Positions 33,266-45,000 of a stretch of 64,000 nucleotides of DNA are shown one piece after another. Position numbers and translations under genes: made by a program. Positions within the stretch are counted from its first letter, which is position 1, and every line of letters starts with the position of its first letter. Source of the DNA: Siderastrea siderea. Its lineage: Eukaryota > Cnidaria > Anthozoa > Scleractinia > Rhizangiidae. The stretch spans positions 66,675,413 through 66,739,412 of the forward strand of contig OZ034967.1 in NCBI GenBank assembly GCA_964030785.1. The letters are read 5' to 3'. The notes beneath the pieces are model-generated. The model ran no database searches and was not told where the DNA came from. It was given only the letters and a program-made list of their open reading frames with translations.

Positions 33266-34498
33266 TTATGGTGTCATGATGAGTAACACGAATTATTTCA
33301 GATTGCAACATGAATTCAAGCAGGAAATCAAGGAATAGACAAATGCAAATGTGATCAGTACAGCTTACGTCAAACACAAAGTTTATTTTCTCTTCAGCTC
33401 AACAAATTGTTAAGACGATTACATCATTTTATTACACATGAATAAAAAAGGTCTTCTCCCTTCCCAGATAAATATACCTATAGTTTACGTCTTCTGACAA
33501 CCCACATTTTGAATTATTATTAAGTAAACAATTTTAAGACCCATTTAGAAGATATGTAAATGTATGAACCCCATAGATTTATTTTTAACAAGACAAATTT
33601 TCGCTGCTTAAATTTAAAGTTAAAAAAACCGAACAGCCTTACTATTTACACACCTGTTACATGAATCATTCAAAATTGTTTCCTCAAAACCTCCACCTGT
33701 GATTTTCTGCGTCTTTCACAGGAAACCCAGACTGGGGTTTTTAATTCACTAAATAGCAAAAAAAATAAAATAAAAATAAAATCACTCACTGACAAGTTCG
33801 CTTTTGTGAGCACTAAATCAGCTCACTAAATCAGGAAACCTTTTGACAGACAGGACAAATTTACTTTTAAATTGCATCAAACTGTTGGTATTACTCGCAA
33901 TATTTTAATCACGAACCAAACATTTCCCTTCATTGCTTCAACTTCAAACAAACAGTGGAAGTAAGTTACCTAATCTGGGATTCTTGTTTCCACTGAGAAC
34001 AGCTAACAATACATGGTTAAGATACATCGTACATAAAGCTAGTTCCGATTCAATGGATATTTGAAACAAGGATCATATTGAACTTCCCATCAAGATTCTG
34101 ATCAGCCACTGAACAAAAAAAAAAACAGTACTAGTACCACTAAATACTTGTCAACTGATTTGAACTTGCCAGTCAATGATGACATAAACTAATTTGGAGT
34201 AACACAACTAGTTCAGCATTTCACTCATAAGTTTTTCAACAACTGAATGTGAAATTGAAATTAATTGATTGGATTTGTAATTAATGTCCTGTTAACATCC
34301 CCCAACCCCCCTCCCCCCATGGACCCCACCATCCTGGGGATATTATGTAATGCAGCAAAGGTAATACTTATAGCAATAAGCATAAAAAGCAAAACTGGAG
34401 AGATTGGCCCTGACTAAGTGTACATCAGGAAATAAATTGGCAGTAATCTGTCAATTCATCAATAAAAGATAAAAAAGACAAATGTATCACACGTCATT
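33266..34498. other. Noncoding flank of duplicated host segment, copy 1
   Basis: AT-rich sequence shared with 41921-43040 apart from small indels, including about 140 bp at 33470-33610 that copy 2 lacks. No gene is seen. Confidence 0.5.
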
Positions 34499-35855
34499 CT
34501 AATTACTGTTTAAGTGTTTTAGAAGCCTCTCAGCTTCCCTGATGCCTGTCAAATAAGCACCATGAACAGTCCCATAAAACTGCCGGTGTGTTGCCTCACC
34601 TGCAAACATTAACTGAAGAACAGGGAGGTCTTTGCTGCCAGCAGACTCAGAAGGAATGGGTGAGGCCAGACAATCAAAGTCACATCCCCTGGCCTCTCTG
34701 GCCAAAAATGAATATGACCCTCTCGTCCAAGGATTGTTTGCCCACTGTGTTGTATAAACATTCACAAGACGTGGCAATGATTTGAGAGAAGTGAATTTCT
34801 TGATAGCTGCAAGGCAAACTTGTCCAACTTCATGAAGGGGTGTGCTTTCAATTTGAAGGGATTCATTCCCTTGAAACCAAGCCAGCAGAACATTGGACCC
34901 AGGACGGGCTGTCTGAAAGGAGTAAAGGCGGCGCACCCATGGACAGTGTAGTATTTCGGTTTCTATGTCATACTCTTTACTATCCAAGTCATTTTCAATT
35001 CCATCCATTTCATATTTGCCATTTTCCTCATCTTTCCAAACCAGATGAATGCTATACTCATCCAAAGGCCAAAAGGGCTCCTCAAATTCAAGAAAAATCT
35101 TGCCTACGTAGCCAAATCCAAGATTCTGTATGACATTGATTTTGTCAGTTGGCAATGGGGGAGAAAATAACGACAAATACTTTTCTTTGAGAACACCAAG
35201 GGAGACTGTTAATATGACATGATCTGCTTCAAATGACTTTCCATTACTACAGAGTATTTTCAAAGGATGACAGCTTTTTGGAGAGTCCAATTCACTGGTG
35301 GTTGTCCAGTTTATTCTAGTCACCTCGTGTTTACAATGGACACAGTCACTACTCAGTTCTGCTTGTAATGCTTTTACAACGTTGTCATATCCACTAGGAA
35401 TAGGGCAGAAACCTAAGCCATCTAGAAAAATGTACTCGCCAAATTCTTCAAGATTTAAGTCAGTTAAGGAATTTGTACCAGCGGAATTGCATTCTCGTTC
35501 TTGAAGGAATGAAAACAGGCTGCGCTTCAGCATCTTGGTTTCTGGTTTATCTGTGGGACACAAGCCAAGGTAAGACTGGAAACCTTGGTTTAAATAATCA
35601 CCAACAGTCATTCTGAAACCATTCGCGCTTTTGGTAAAATTTCTCATCTTTGGCAGATCTTCAGTTTCAGATATTAAACTGTAGAAGACATTCCACACCT
35701 CTGTTAGAAGCTGATCATCAATGTGTTGTCGCAGTTGAGTGTTGATTTTTGGTTTTGTTCTGCTGTCTTCATTCATCCATTCTTTATCTGACTTGCTAAG
35801 CAGTCCCAAATCACATGCCAGGTCAAATACAGGATTTCCAATTGTCCCATGTATC
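34499..35855 (-). pseudogene. Spermine/polyamine-oxidase-like gene, copy 1, 5'-truncated by Ginger insertion
   Basis: About 450 open codons of an FAD-dependent amine oxidase. The C-terminal signature FAGEATHRQFYGTVHGAYLT and the substrate-domain segment GFGYVGKIFLEFEEPFWP are typical of spermine oxidase/PAO. The frame is open from the Ginger insertion site (35855) to the stop at 34499. The N-terminal FAD-binding part (GxGxxG) is absent: beyond the transposon only about 20 bp of homology remain (38608-38627) before unrelated sequence. The enzyme oxidises spermine or acetylated polyamines; this copy cannot bind FAD as read. Confidence 0.85.
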
Positions 35856-35879
35856 TGTTACAGGTCAAATGCAAATTCA

Positions 35880-35945
35880 GGTTAAATTTTTTTTAACCTA
35901 GGTTATTTTTTTTAACCTAGGTTATTTTTTTTAACCTAGGTTAGA
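35880..35945. repeat. AACCTAGGTT subterminal iterons (left)
   Basis: Three palindromic AACCTAGGTT units separated by T8 tracts. Matching units occur near the right end (38519-38575). They are probably transposase-binding sites. Confidence 0.7.
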
Positions 35946-36056
35946 TCTTTTTCAGCTAGGGGTTTTTTAAGTAGGTTTCCAAAATTTTTTAAACTTAAGT
36001 TGGTAATTGCATAAGGATACTGTTTCAGTTATTTTTCATTAACATTAAGGATAGGG

Positions 36057-36370
36057 CCACTGCACGTATTTCAGTGATTAGAGTTAAGCCCTTAGTTTAG
36101 TGATTAGGGTTAAGCGCTTATTTCAAATGGTTAGCTTTCATGGAAGGTTAGGGCTACTACGCGCATTTCAGTGATTAGGGTTAAGCCCTTAGTTTAGTGA
36201 TTAGGGTTAAGCGCTTATTTCAAATGGTTAGCTTTCATGGAAGGTTAGGGCTACTACGCGCATTTCAGTGATTAGGGTTAAGCCCTTACTTTAGTGATTA
36301 GGGTTAAGCGCTTATTTCAAATGGTTAGCTTTCATGGAAGGTTAGGGCTACTACACGTGTTTCAGTGATA
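36057..36370. repeat. About 96-bp tandem repeats in Ginger
   Basis: Roughly three and a quarter copies of a unit containing TTTCAGTGATTAGGGTTAAG and AAATGGTTAGCTTTCATGGAA. They lie downstream of the transposase gene. Confidence 0.75.
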
Positions 36371-36629
36371 AGGGCTAAGTCCTTAGTTTTTCAATGCTTG
36401 GTTTGCTTTTGTGCAAGGTCGGGGTTGTTTTGTTTTGGGGTACCCTTAAGCATATTACATTGATTTTCTTTCCGTTGATTTTCTTTTTACTAAAGCAAGA
36501 CTATGGACTCATTTAAGTTAAAACATACCTAGCACAATATAGAGGAATGTGCTACTTAAGTAACAAAATTAATTGTCTTGAAGAGTACCGGTAACAGTAA
36601 ATTGGACATGAACAATGTTACTGATCTTT

Positions 36630-38030
36630 TTATTTGTAATTCATTTCTTGTTTGCAAGCTGATGAAAAGGCAATCTCCTTGGAGTAATCAAAAACATTAT
36701 TTGTAGCTGTGCATTTGTTTAAGCGATTTGTTGAAATAGAAGTTGAAATTATTCCATGTCTTGTAACAACTTTGGTATAGTTATTTTCAACCTGGAGAAC
36801 TTTGCCAATAAGGACATTTGGATGGAGAGGCGAGGTCTTATCTACCTTATCAATTTTTATAGCTACAATGTCACCGACTTTAAAGGAAGTTTTTGTTTTC
36901 CTGGCTTGTTTCATTTTTGCATTATATTGCTCTTGATTTTCATTTACAGTTTTTTGCATCTTTTTTCTTTGCTCCGATTGCTCTTCTAACTGCCTTTTCT
37001 GGGATGATGAAGATGGTGTGACAATTTTTGTTTCATCATTATCCTCTGTTGATAAACCATTATTGTTTGTTTCCTTCCATGGTTTTGTCCCAAAGACTGC
37101 AACGTATGGAATTTGCTTGGTTGCAGCATGTATGGTTATGTTTTTCTTGTAAGCTACTTCACCCAGTACACCGCACCAACTGTTGAGCTCAGCCTTTTTC
37201 TCTCTAAGAATGTTACTTAAGTTTTCTTTGAAAGTACGATTGCCTCGCTCTACTAGCCCCTGTGTAGTGGGCGTTCTCGAAGCACCATGAACTTGTGTAA
37301 TGGAATTTGTCTTACAGAAATCTTTCATTTTTTGGCCCGTAAATTCCTTTCCATTGTCACTATGCAAGGTGTGAGGAAATCCAAACATGAAAAAAACGTT
37401 TCGCAGTGCTTGTACAACCTCCTCGCATGTCTTTGACTTCAGTGGAATGAGCCAAGAATACTTGCTGTAATGATCGTTAATGTGAAGCACCCATTTATGA
37501 CTTGAAGAACATGAACAAGGCAAATTTCGAAAGTCAGTTAAATCAATTTCGACATGCTTCAGGAAACCATCGGCTGCAATTGGTTTAATAACAGGTTTCT
37601 TCATATAGCTTGTCACACTGCGTTGAGATTGATGTAGAGTGCAAAGCGACACAAACAATTCACTTACCTCTTGGTTAATTCCCGCGTAACGTTCACGTAC
37701 GTAATGGTCTGTCTTATCCCTGCCACGGTGAGCAATGGCAGAATGTGCATCGGTCAAGATTTTGAAGAGCTCACGTTTTGGAATAACAGTTCTTCCATTT
37801 TTATCTTGAACTTTTCCCTGATACAGAGTCCACTGTCTACGTTTGAGAGTTGCAATATCTTTCTTTGACATTGACTCGAACGAGCCTTCGTCTTGTCGTA
37901 GCCAGATTTTGGCGTTATCGTAGAAGTTGTCGGAAATAAACAATGTTGTTTGGCTTTGTTTTCCCTTGCTTGAAGCTTTTAAGGCATCCAATTTCTCGTA
38001 AAATACTGTTTCATCTGCACAAGAGGCCAT
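36630..38030 (-). CDS. Ginger transposase (retroviral-type integrase)
   Basis: A 466-residue protein from the ATG at 38030. An HHCC-like N-terminal zinc region (AHRGRDKTDHYV, LCTLHQSQ) precedes the DDE core: Asp in VEIDLTDF, Asp in LHSDNGKEF, Glu in GLVERGNRTFKENL. A C-terminal SH3-like part (FKVGDIVAIKIDKVDKTSP) follows. It resembles KRBA2/Ginger integrases. The frame is fully open, and the element has intact-looking ends, so it may be recently active. It catalyses cut-and-paste transposition of the surrounding element. Confidence 0.88.
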   Translation of the reverse strand: MASCADETVFYEKLDALKASSKGKQSQTTLFISDNFYDNAKIWLRQDEGSFESMSKKDIATLKRRQWTLYQGKVQDKNGRTVIPKRELFKILTDAHSAIAHRGRDKTDHYVRERYAGINQEVSELFVSLCTLHQSQRSVTSYMKKPVIKPIAADGFLKHVEIDLTDFRNLPCSCSSSHKWVLHINDHYSKYSWLIPLKSKTCEEVVQALRNVFFMFGFPHTLHSDNGKEFTGQKMKDFCKTNSITQVHGASRTPTTQGLVERGNRTFKENLSNILREKKAELNSWCGVLGEVAYKKNITIHAATKQIPYVAVFGTKPWKETNNNGLSTEDNDETKIVTPSSSSQKRQLEEQSEQRKKMQKTVNENQEQYNAKMKQARKTKTSFKVGDIVAIKIDKVDKTSPLHPNVLIGKVLQVENNYTKVVTRHGIISTSISTNRLNKCTATNNVFDYSKEIAFSSACKQEMNYK

Positions 38031-38152
38031 TTTGAAATCAACGTTTGAGAACAGAAGTCCATGCACTAAGTAACCGCGCAGGTATGAATAAATAAAGTTT
38101 TGGCCAAGGGAGTCTGGGGCCAATAACTAATTGCCACAAGAAATATGCAGGG

Positions 38153-38230
38153 CTTTGCAACGATTGCTTGCGTGGTCAAGTGGAGATGAAGAAGAGCAAC
38201 TGAGCGAGAGGTCTCGAGTTCGAATCCTGG
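38153..38230 (+). repeat. tRNA-like (box A/box B) sequence inside Ginger
   Basis: GTGGTCAAGTGG (38172-38183) and AGTTCGAATCC (38217-38227) match Pol III boxes A and B at tRNA-like spacing. Stems are poor, so it is likely a degenerate tRNA or a tRNA-derived SINE head. Confidence 0.4.
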
Positions 38231-38627
38231 TAAGTGCATTAAAAAAATTAAAAATTCTTAATACTTGACGATTGTATGTGAGAGTGGTGGAGGTTACATG
38301 TGGCCAGGGGGGGAGGGTACTGAGAACATCAGGGGTAGGGGCTGGGTAGGATGTGGGAGGTACGAGGGAAGGGGGTAAAAGAAGGAGGAGAGAAAGGTCG
38401 ATTATTATTATTTTTTCTTTATTCTTTTTCAGAACCCCTAAGAAATGCCATGCCCCAATTTTTTTTACTACACCCCAAAAAAAGGAAAAGCCCTTTTTCA
38501 GACAGTTGATAGGTAAAAATTACCTAGGTTAAAAAAAATAACCTAGGTTAAAATAAAATTTACCTAGGTTGAAAAGAATTACCTAAAGTTAAATTTGACC
38601 TGTAACATATCCACGCAGCACCAAATT

Positions 38628-39080
38628 GAAAGGCTGGACAAGCTTATTCGCCGACATTTTACTTCATTACGGTGCGCGTTCTTCACGCGCTGAAATGTTT
38701 TGGTCTTCCAAATGTGACGACGGGACCCGCTCTGCAGTGCCGGTAGTGACGCTAAAGCGAAAGCTTCAAAGACTTCGATGCCTAAGAACAACACTTCAAT
38801 TTTTTCCATAAGCTAATGCCTGGAATTACAGAAAAGGAGGAGAAAGAATGGTTTGCGAACAGAAACTTTCAGATCTGTTAGCCGCAGTCGACACCTTAGC
38901 TACAATGTAGCTGCAGTACGTTTTGTTTTCAGGGCAATTCATGTATTTTGAAAATTGAAATGAATATCCATCCTGTGCGACGATAACAAAGAAAATAAAA
39001 GCTATTAACAAAAGAGTTTCTTCTATTTGAAAGGAATGTGAAATGTTCTCGCTTTATCTAGCGCTATCAATTAAAACTAA
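38628..39080. other. Host DNA, no gene identified
   Basis: Short frames only. It is unrelated to the region upstream of the oxidase in copy 2, so a rearrangement breakpoint lies at about 38627. Confidence 0.5.
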
Positions 39081-39818
39081 GGGACTGTTCGTTATTTATG
39101 GCTAAGGGGGGGTCGGTGATTTTCAACCAATTCAGGCATATGAAAAATTTACCCCTCCCCGGCAGTGGGTATTTTAAAAAATTACCCCCCCCCCTCCGCT
39201 ACCCTCAGGACGCGACGTGCTTACGATTGCGAAGTTGCGTACAACATGTGTTCTGGCCGTGTGCCGATAAACCAAAATCAAGTGCAAGGTCATTTGTGAT
39301 CGTACAGTATGAAAGCACTCAGCAAGGAAAGTAAATTTGCAGCGCCGGTATTAACGTGGGCCCAGAGAAGATCCGATTCGAGAAAGAAATCAACGGTAGG
39401 AAAGTTTGTAAAAACTTCATTGCAAGACTTGAACCAGTTTTGCTGTTTGAGGATGGCTATATACGTACGCACTACAATACTTTAAACTAAGACCGGCCCC
39501 GGCAACTGACACATGTGTGGGTTTTCCTAATGTTATATATTGGAACCTTTAAATAACCCTACTCTACGTCACGTTTTCTTGGCTTTTCAAACTATAAAGA
39601 CCAGGTTCTTTGGAAATAGAATTCTCGAAACAGAGATCAACTTTTTAAATATGTCTCAAAACGGCTACACAAGTGTTGAAACAACAGTTTCTAAAAGTTT
39701 ACCCCCCTTATTTCTCCTGTATTTAAAAAAGCACCCCCCTTTTTTCATTGATTTTGAAAATTTTACCCCCCCACTCTAAACACCGGCCCCCCCTTAGGCA
39801 TAAATAACGAACAGTCCC
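39081..39818. mobile_element. Harbinger-type MITE (738 bp)
   Basis: Inverted termini GGGACTGTTCGTTATTTATG are flanked by TAA on both sides (39078-39080 and 39819-39821). The 3-bp TWA duplication and GGG start fit PIF/Harbinger or ISL2EU non-autonomous elements. Poly-C/G blocks lie just inside both ends. There is no transposase gene. Confidence 0.75.
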
Positions 39819-39821
39819 TAA

Positions 39822-40768
39822 ATGCGCGGAGCGGTGGTCAGAGCGGCGTGATCGAGTGAGTTTTGGAAACATTTCTGCTCTCCGTGCATTCGCGTTTTGT
39901 GTTTTATGGCGATGGGAAAGTCAAGAATACCCAATTAAACAAGATTCCAAACCTTTATGATTCTAGATTCGCTTGTAAGTCATATTCCGCGAGCGCTCGC
40001 TGAATATAGTTTGCTTTTGGGTAGGCGGACTGGGAGGCTGGCCGGCTTACGAACACATTCTTTGAGTTCTAGCCTTTTGAACAGCCGCCAAAATGCGCTG
40101 AAAATAATCGAAAGCCCTTTTACTTGCACTAAAATCAAAAACAGGAGAAGAAATTTCAGCTTCAGGCTACAATTTATATTTTTACCAGTTGAACTGTTGA
40201 GACGTTTTGTCACGTTCGACGAGTGATTTGATCCCAAATTTGAGATCAAAACAATAACAAAGGCGTGCCTGACTAGGATCCTTTAAGAAGTAAAACTTCA
40301 TCATGTCAACAATAGCAAGTTTCTTTGACAAATTTCATTTTGTCATGTGTACGACAAAATTTGGCGATTTTGCCTAGATGTGTCTCTTTGTTAACAACTG
40401 GCATAGGCAAGGAAAACTTGGTCTGTGTAGAAATCACGAAGATAAAACCCGTCAAGGAAGCTTGTAAATCCTTTAGAAAGGCAGTATAACTTTTCTAGGA
40501 TAACGGAAACTCGTTCATCATTTTACACTCCATTCTGAGTAACGTTTACCAAATAATTTTCCTAGTGTTACAAAGCTGTAAAAACACTATTTAATAGTAG
40601 TGTTGTTGTTGTTGTTGTTCTAAAGTATGAGCCTGTCCATGATACTCTATGGCCATTCAAAAGAATTTTCATAAGCAAAGTCTTTCTGTGAAGCTGTTTG
40701 AATTTCAACTGAGAATTTGTGATATTTCGGCAAATTTGCACCATACCACTCTCAAAGCTAATCACCGT
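39822..40768. other. Host DNA with a (TTG)n microsatellite
   Basis: No convincing gene. A short TTG repeat lies at about 40600-40618. Confidence 0.4.
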
Positions 40769-41051
40769 TCAGTTGATCAGATATGCTGCACCACTGACCT
40801 CAATAGCAAAACTTGCTTTTTCGTCCAACATGTCCTCTGCCTTGTTGAGTCCATCTTCTAGCACGCGTCTTATGCTTGGGTGAGATGTGTCAACACTGAC
40901 CACAAACTCCGGTCTGATGTAGCGCTCCTCGTACAGTGACGTACCATGTTCAGTGCCCCACCGGGCATACGGGTTCCGCCAGGGGGCATTATCTGACTGG
41001 ATCCACCATTCGGGGTCACGCATACTCAGAAATTCACCCCTGTTGTTTAGC
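40769..41051 (-). CDS. Candidate host exon, last exon of an unknown gene
   Basis: The minus strand is open from an AG acceptor (TTTATCAG, 41052-41059) to a TGA at 40769. The peptide is compositionally normal (DPEWWIQSDNAPWRNPYARW, then RPEFVVSVDTSHPSIRRVLE). The family is not recognised. Confidence 0.4.
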
Positions 41052-41549
41052 CTGATAAAGAGAAATAGAGAGATGGCTTTTTCATTTCATTTTAATTTAT
41101 TTAATGTCAATTTTATTTAGCTTCTCCAGACTTAGCAGGGTCACTAGAACGCCAAATACCGTAGGTCATGACTGTGTTCCCTCCCCCGTCCCCCTAAAGG
41201 GGGAAATTCGATGAGGCCTAAAATCTACGCGAATGGCGAGCATACCACCCTTTACTCTCGGCTCACTGCTGGAGAAAGCTTAAGTCTAATTCTTGAATAT
41301 CTATGAATAAACCATATCTCAAAACTCAATAAAGGAGAGACTGTCAACGATAAAGTTCCAAAAGATAAAACAAGAAGCGATAAGAATATTTCAAATCTGA
41401 TCCCATGAGAAAAATATCTAATAAGATGTAATCTGATATATAAGAAAAAGGAAGTCTTCTAGCAACAATATACCAACTTCTGAGGACATCAACGCTTTGA
41501 AGATACACTAGAAAAATCAAGTTCTCTTAATCTACGTTATAAAGAATCG
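41052..41549. other. Host DNA, no gene identified
   Basis: AT-rich, nothing supported. It ends where the duplicated segment starts. Confidence 0.4.
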
Positions 41550-41600
41550 TGTACTGCACGCACACAAAAACAAAGAAAAATGCTGAACAGAAGTAATTAC

Positions 41601-41920
41601 CTTTGACCACGCGGCACATGTTTGCCGCAAGTTACGAGCATCAAAAGAGGACGGTTGAAGAGTTGATTCCGAAAAACCTGCAGGTCACTAACTGTCTTTA
41701 CAATGTTAGTCTTCGGTGTATTGCACAGTTCTTGTTTATCACTAATGATCGTGACTTGTGCCTTTTCTGGAAGCCTTAAGGTAACGGTTCCATTTTCGTT
41801 CAGTCTAAATTCGTTTGGAGGATTCGATTTGAAAGCTGAATATGAAATTAACACAACTTCAGGAGAAGCTTGCATTTTCAGACTGTACCTTGCTTTGATG
41901 AAAACTCCCGATGTTGAAAT
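41601..41920 (-). CDS. Candidate host exon (copy 2)
   Basis: A near-identical copy of 32946-33265 with four or so residue changes and the same splice donor (AAAG then GTAATT). Unknown family. Confidence 0.35.
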
Positions 41921-43040
41921 TTATGGTGTCATGATGAGTAACACGAATAATTTCAGATTGCAACATGAATTCAAGCAGGGAATCAATGAATAGACAAATG
42001 CAAATGTGATCAGTACAGCTTACGTCAAACACAAAGTTTATTTTCTCTTCAGCTGAACAAATTGTTAAGACGATTACATCATTTTATTACACATGAATAA
42101 AAAAGGTCTTCTCCCTTCCCAGATAAAAACAGCCTTACTATTTACACACCTGTTACATAAATCATTCAAAATTGTTTCCTCAAAACCTCCACCTGTGATT
42201 TCCTGCATCTTTCACAGGGAACCCACAATGCGGTTTTTAATTCATTAAATAGCGAAAAAAAATTAAAATAAAAATAAAATCACTCACTGACAAGTTCGCT
42301 TATGTGAGCACTAAATCAGCTGACTAAATCAGGAAACCTTTTGGCAGACAGGACAAATTTACTTTTAAATTGCATCAAACTGTTGGTATTACTCGCAATA
42401 TTTTAATCACGAACCAAACATTTCCCTTCATTGCTCCAACTTCAAACAAACGGTGGAAGTCAGTTACCTAATCTGGGATTCTTGTGTTTCCACTGAGAAC
42501 AGCTAGCAATGCATGGTTAAGATACATCGTACACAAAGCTAGTTTCGATTCAATGGATATTTGAAACAAGAATCATATTGAACTTCCCATCAAGATTCTG
42601 ATCAGCCACTGAACAAAAAAAAACAGTACTAGTACCACTAAATACTTGTCAAGTCTTTTAACACCTGATTTCAACTTGCCAGTCAATGATGACATAAACT
42701 AATTTAGAGTAACACAAACTGGTTCAGAAGTTCACTCATAAATTTTTTTTCACATTCAACAACTGAATGTGAAATTGAAATTAATTGATTGGATTTGTAA
42801 TTAATGTCATGTTAACAGCCCCCAACCCCCCTCCCCCCATGCACCCCCACCATCCTGGGGATATTATGTAATGCAGCAAAGCTAATACTTATAGCAATAA
42901 AAATAAAAAGCAAAACTGGAGAGATTGGCCCTAACTAAGTGTACATCAGGAAATAAATTGGCAGTAATCTATCAATTCATCAATAAAAGATAAAAAAGGC
43001 AAAATGTATCACACGTCATTCTAATTACTGTTTAAGTATT
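41921..43040. other. Noncoding flank of duplicated host segment, copy 2
   Basis: It matches 33266-34498 with indels. No gene is seen. Confidence 0.5.
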
Positions 43041-44557
43041 TTAGAAGCCTCTCAGCTTCCCTGACCCTGTCAAATAAGCACCATGAACAGTCCCATAAAA
43101 CTGCCGGTGTGTTGCCTCACCTGCGAACATTAATTGAAGAACAGGGAGGTCTTTGCTGCCAGCAGACTCAGAAGGGAGGGGTGAGGCCAGACAGTCAAAG
43201 TCACATCCCCTGGCCTCTCTGGCCAAAAATGAATATGACCCTCTCGTCCAAGGATTTGTTGCCCACTGTGTTGTATAAACATTCACAAGACGTGGCAATG
43301 ATTTGAGAGAAGTGAATTTCTTGATAGCTGCAAGGCAAACTTGTCCCACTTCATGAGGGGGTGTGCTTTCAATTTGAAGGGATTCATTTCCTTGAAACCA
43401 AGCCAGCAGAACATTGGACCCGGGTTGGGCTGTCTGAAAGGAGTAAAGGCGGCGCACCCATGGACAGTGTAGTATTTCTGTTTCTATGTCATACTCTTTA
43501 CTATCCAAGTCATTTCCCATTCCATCCATTTCATTTTTGCCATTTTCCACATCTTTCCAAACCAGATGAATTCTATACTCATCCGAAGGCCAAAAGGGCT
43601 CCTCAAATTCAAGAAAAATCTTGCCTACATAGCCAAATCCAAGATTCTGTATGGCATTGATTTTGTCAGTTGGCAATGGGGGAGAAAATAACGACAAATG
43701 CTTTTCTTTGAGAACACCAAGGGAGACTGTTAATATGACATGATCTGCTTCAAATGACTTTCCATTACTACAGAGTATTTTCACAGTATGACGGCTTTTT
43801 GGAGAATCCAGTTCACTGGTGGTTGTCCAGTTTATTCTTGTCACCTCGTGGTTACAATGGACACAGTCACTACTCAGTTCCGCTTGTAATGCTTTTACAA
43901 TGTTGTCATATCCGCTAGGAATAGGGCAGAAACCTAAACCATCTAGAAAAATGTACTCGCCAAATTCTTCAAGATTTAAATCAGTTAAGGAATTTGTACC
44001 AGCGGAATTGCATTCTCGTTTTTGAATGAATGAAAACAGGCTGCCCTTTAGCATCTTGGTTTCTGGTTTATCTGTCAGGTACACAAGCCAAGGTAAGACT
44101 GGAAACCTTGGTTTAAATAATCACCAACAGTCATTCTGAAACCATTCGCGCTTTTGGTAAAATTTCTCATCTTTGGCAGATCTTCAGTTTCAGATATTAA
44201 ACTGTAGAAGACATTCCACACCTCTGTTAGAAGCTGATCATCAAAGTGTTGTCGCAGTTGAGGGTTGATTTTTGGTTTTGTTCTGCTGTCTTCATTCATC
44301 CATTCTTTAACTGACTTGCTAAGCAATCCCAAATCACATGCCAGGTCAAATACAGGATTTCCTTTGGTCCCATGTATCCACGCAGCACCAAATTCCACCT
44401 TATTTTCTCCAATCTTACCAGAGTGAATTCTACCACCCACTCGCTCACTCGCCTCAAGGACACACACCTCAACTTGCCCAGACTTGTGCAGCTTGCTGGC
44501 AGCAGACAGTCCTGCTATTCCTGCACCAATCACCACTACTTTGGGTTTTGGTGACAT
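43041..44557 (-). pseudogene. Spermine/polyamine-oxidase-like gene, copy 2, with two frameshifts
   Basis: The start ATG at 44557 is followed by the FAD-binding Rossmann motif VVVIGAGIAGLSAASKLH (residues about 6-23) and ERVGGRIHSG. Relative to copy 1 there is a two-base insertion near 44080 and a one-base deletion near 43066, so the protein is broken in the middle and again before the last residues. No introns are seen over about 1.5 kb. Copy 1 and copy 2 each lack something the other has; neither is intact as read. Confidence 0.85.
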
Positions 44558-45000
44558 ATCACTAGTAAAACACAAAGAAAAACACAGGACTTCATCAGTA
44601 AGGAAATGGTTAGGTAAGGACATTACCATTTCATCTCAGCATCACTTGCTTGATGCTATATTTTAGGTGTATATTTTACTTGTAACTTTTTAAGGATTGC
44701 AATGAAACTGGGAATCATACATTTACTAGCTCACCACAGCCTCCCAGTATCTCAGTGGTCTCAGCATCTCACCCATGGACAGAGTCATGGCTCTAGTAGA
44801 AATCCTATACAGGATTCCAGGGCTGTAGCCAGAAAAAAATTATGACAGAGGCAATCTCCATGTTTAAAATTATGACTGAAGCAATGTCCATGGTTAAATT
44901 CTCTTGCTAGGTATTTACACCTGTAGGGTGTTAAACGAAAAAAATGACTGAGAAAACGAAAACAAATGACTGAGGCAAGTGCCTCGGTTTGCCTCATTCT
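44558..45000. other. Host DNA, no gene identified
   Basis: The upstream region of oxidase copy 2. Imperfect short repeats (GACTGAGGCAA) occur at 44850-44985. No gene. Confidence 0.4.

Larger units (their letters stand above)
35856..38607. mobile_element. Ginger DNA transposon (2752 bp)
   Basis: Terminal inverted repeats TGTTACAGGTCAAAT are flanked by a 4-bp target duplication TATC (35852-35855 and 38608-38611). The empty site, with a single TATC, is seen in the paralogous copy near 44380. It encodes an integrase-type transposase (36630-38030). TIRs starting TGT and 4-bp duplications fit the Ginger superfamily. Confidence 0.9.
41550..44387. repeat. Segmental duplication, copy 2 (of 32895-35855 plus 38608-38627)
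   Basis: It begins TGTACTGCACGCAC like 32895 and runs through the candidate exon, its noncoding flank and the oxidase gene. It lacks element A on the left and Ginger inside, so it serves as a natural empty-site reference for both insertions. Confidence 0.88.

Noticed and set aside
33048..33338. Plus-strand 96-codon frame conserved in both host copies (also 41703-41993)
   Set aside because: Conservation is expected from the recent duplication; the minus-strand frame has a splice donor and a more protein-like composition.
34588..35504. Plus-strand frames over the oxidase gene
   Set aside because: Antisense shadows; the minus strand has the amine-oxidase motifs.
36057..36370. TTAGGGTT words as a possible interstitial telomere
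   Set aside because: They are part of a 96-bp unit and not a continuous TTAGGG array.
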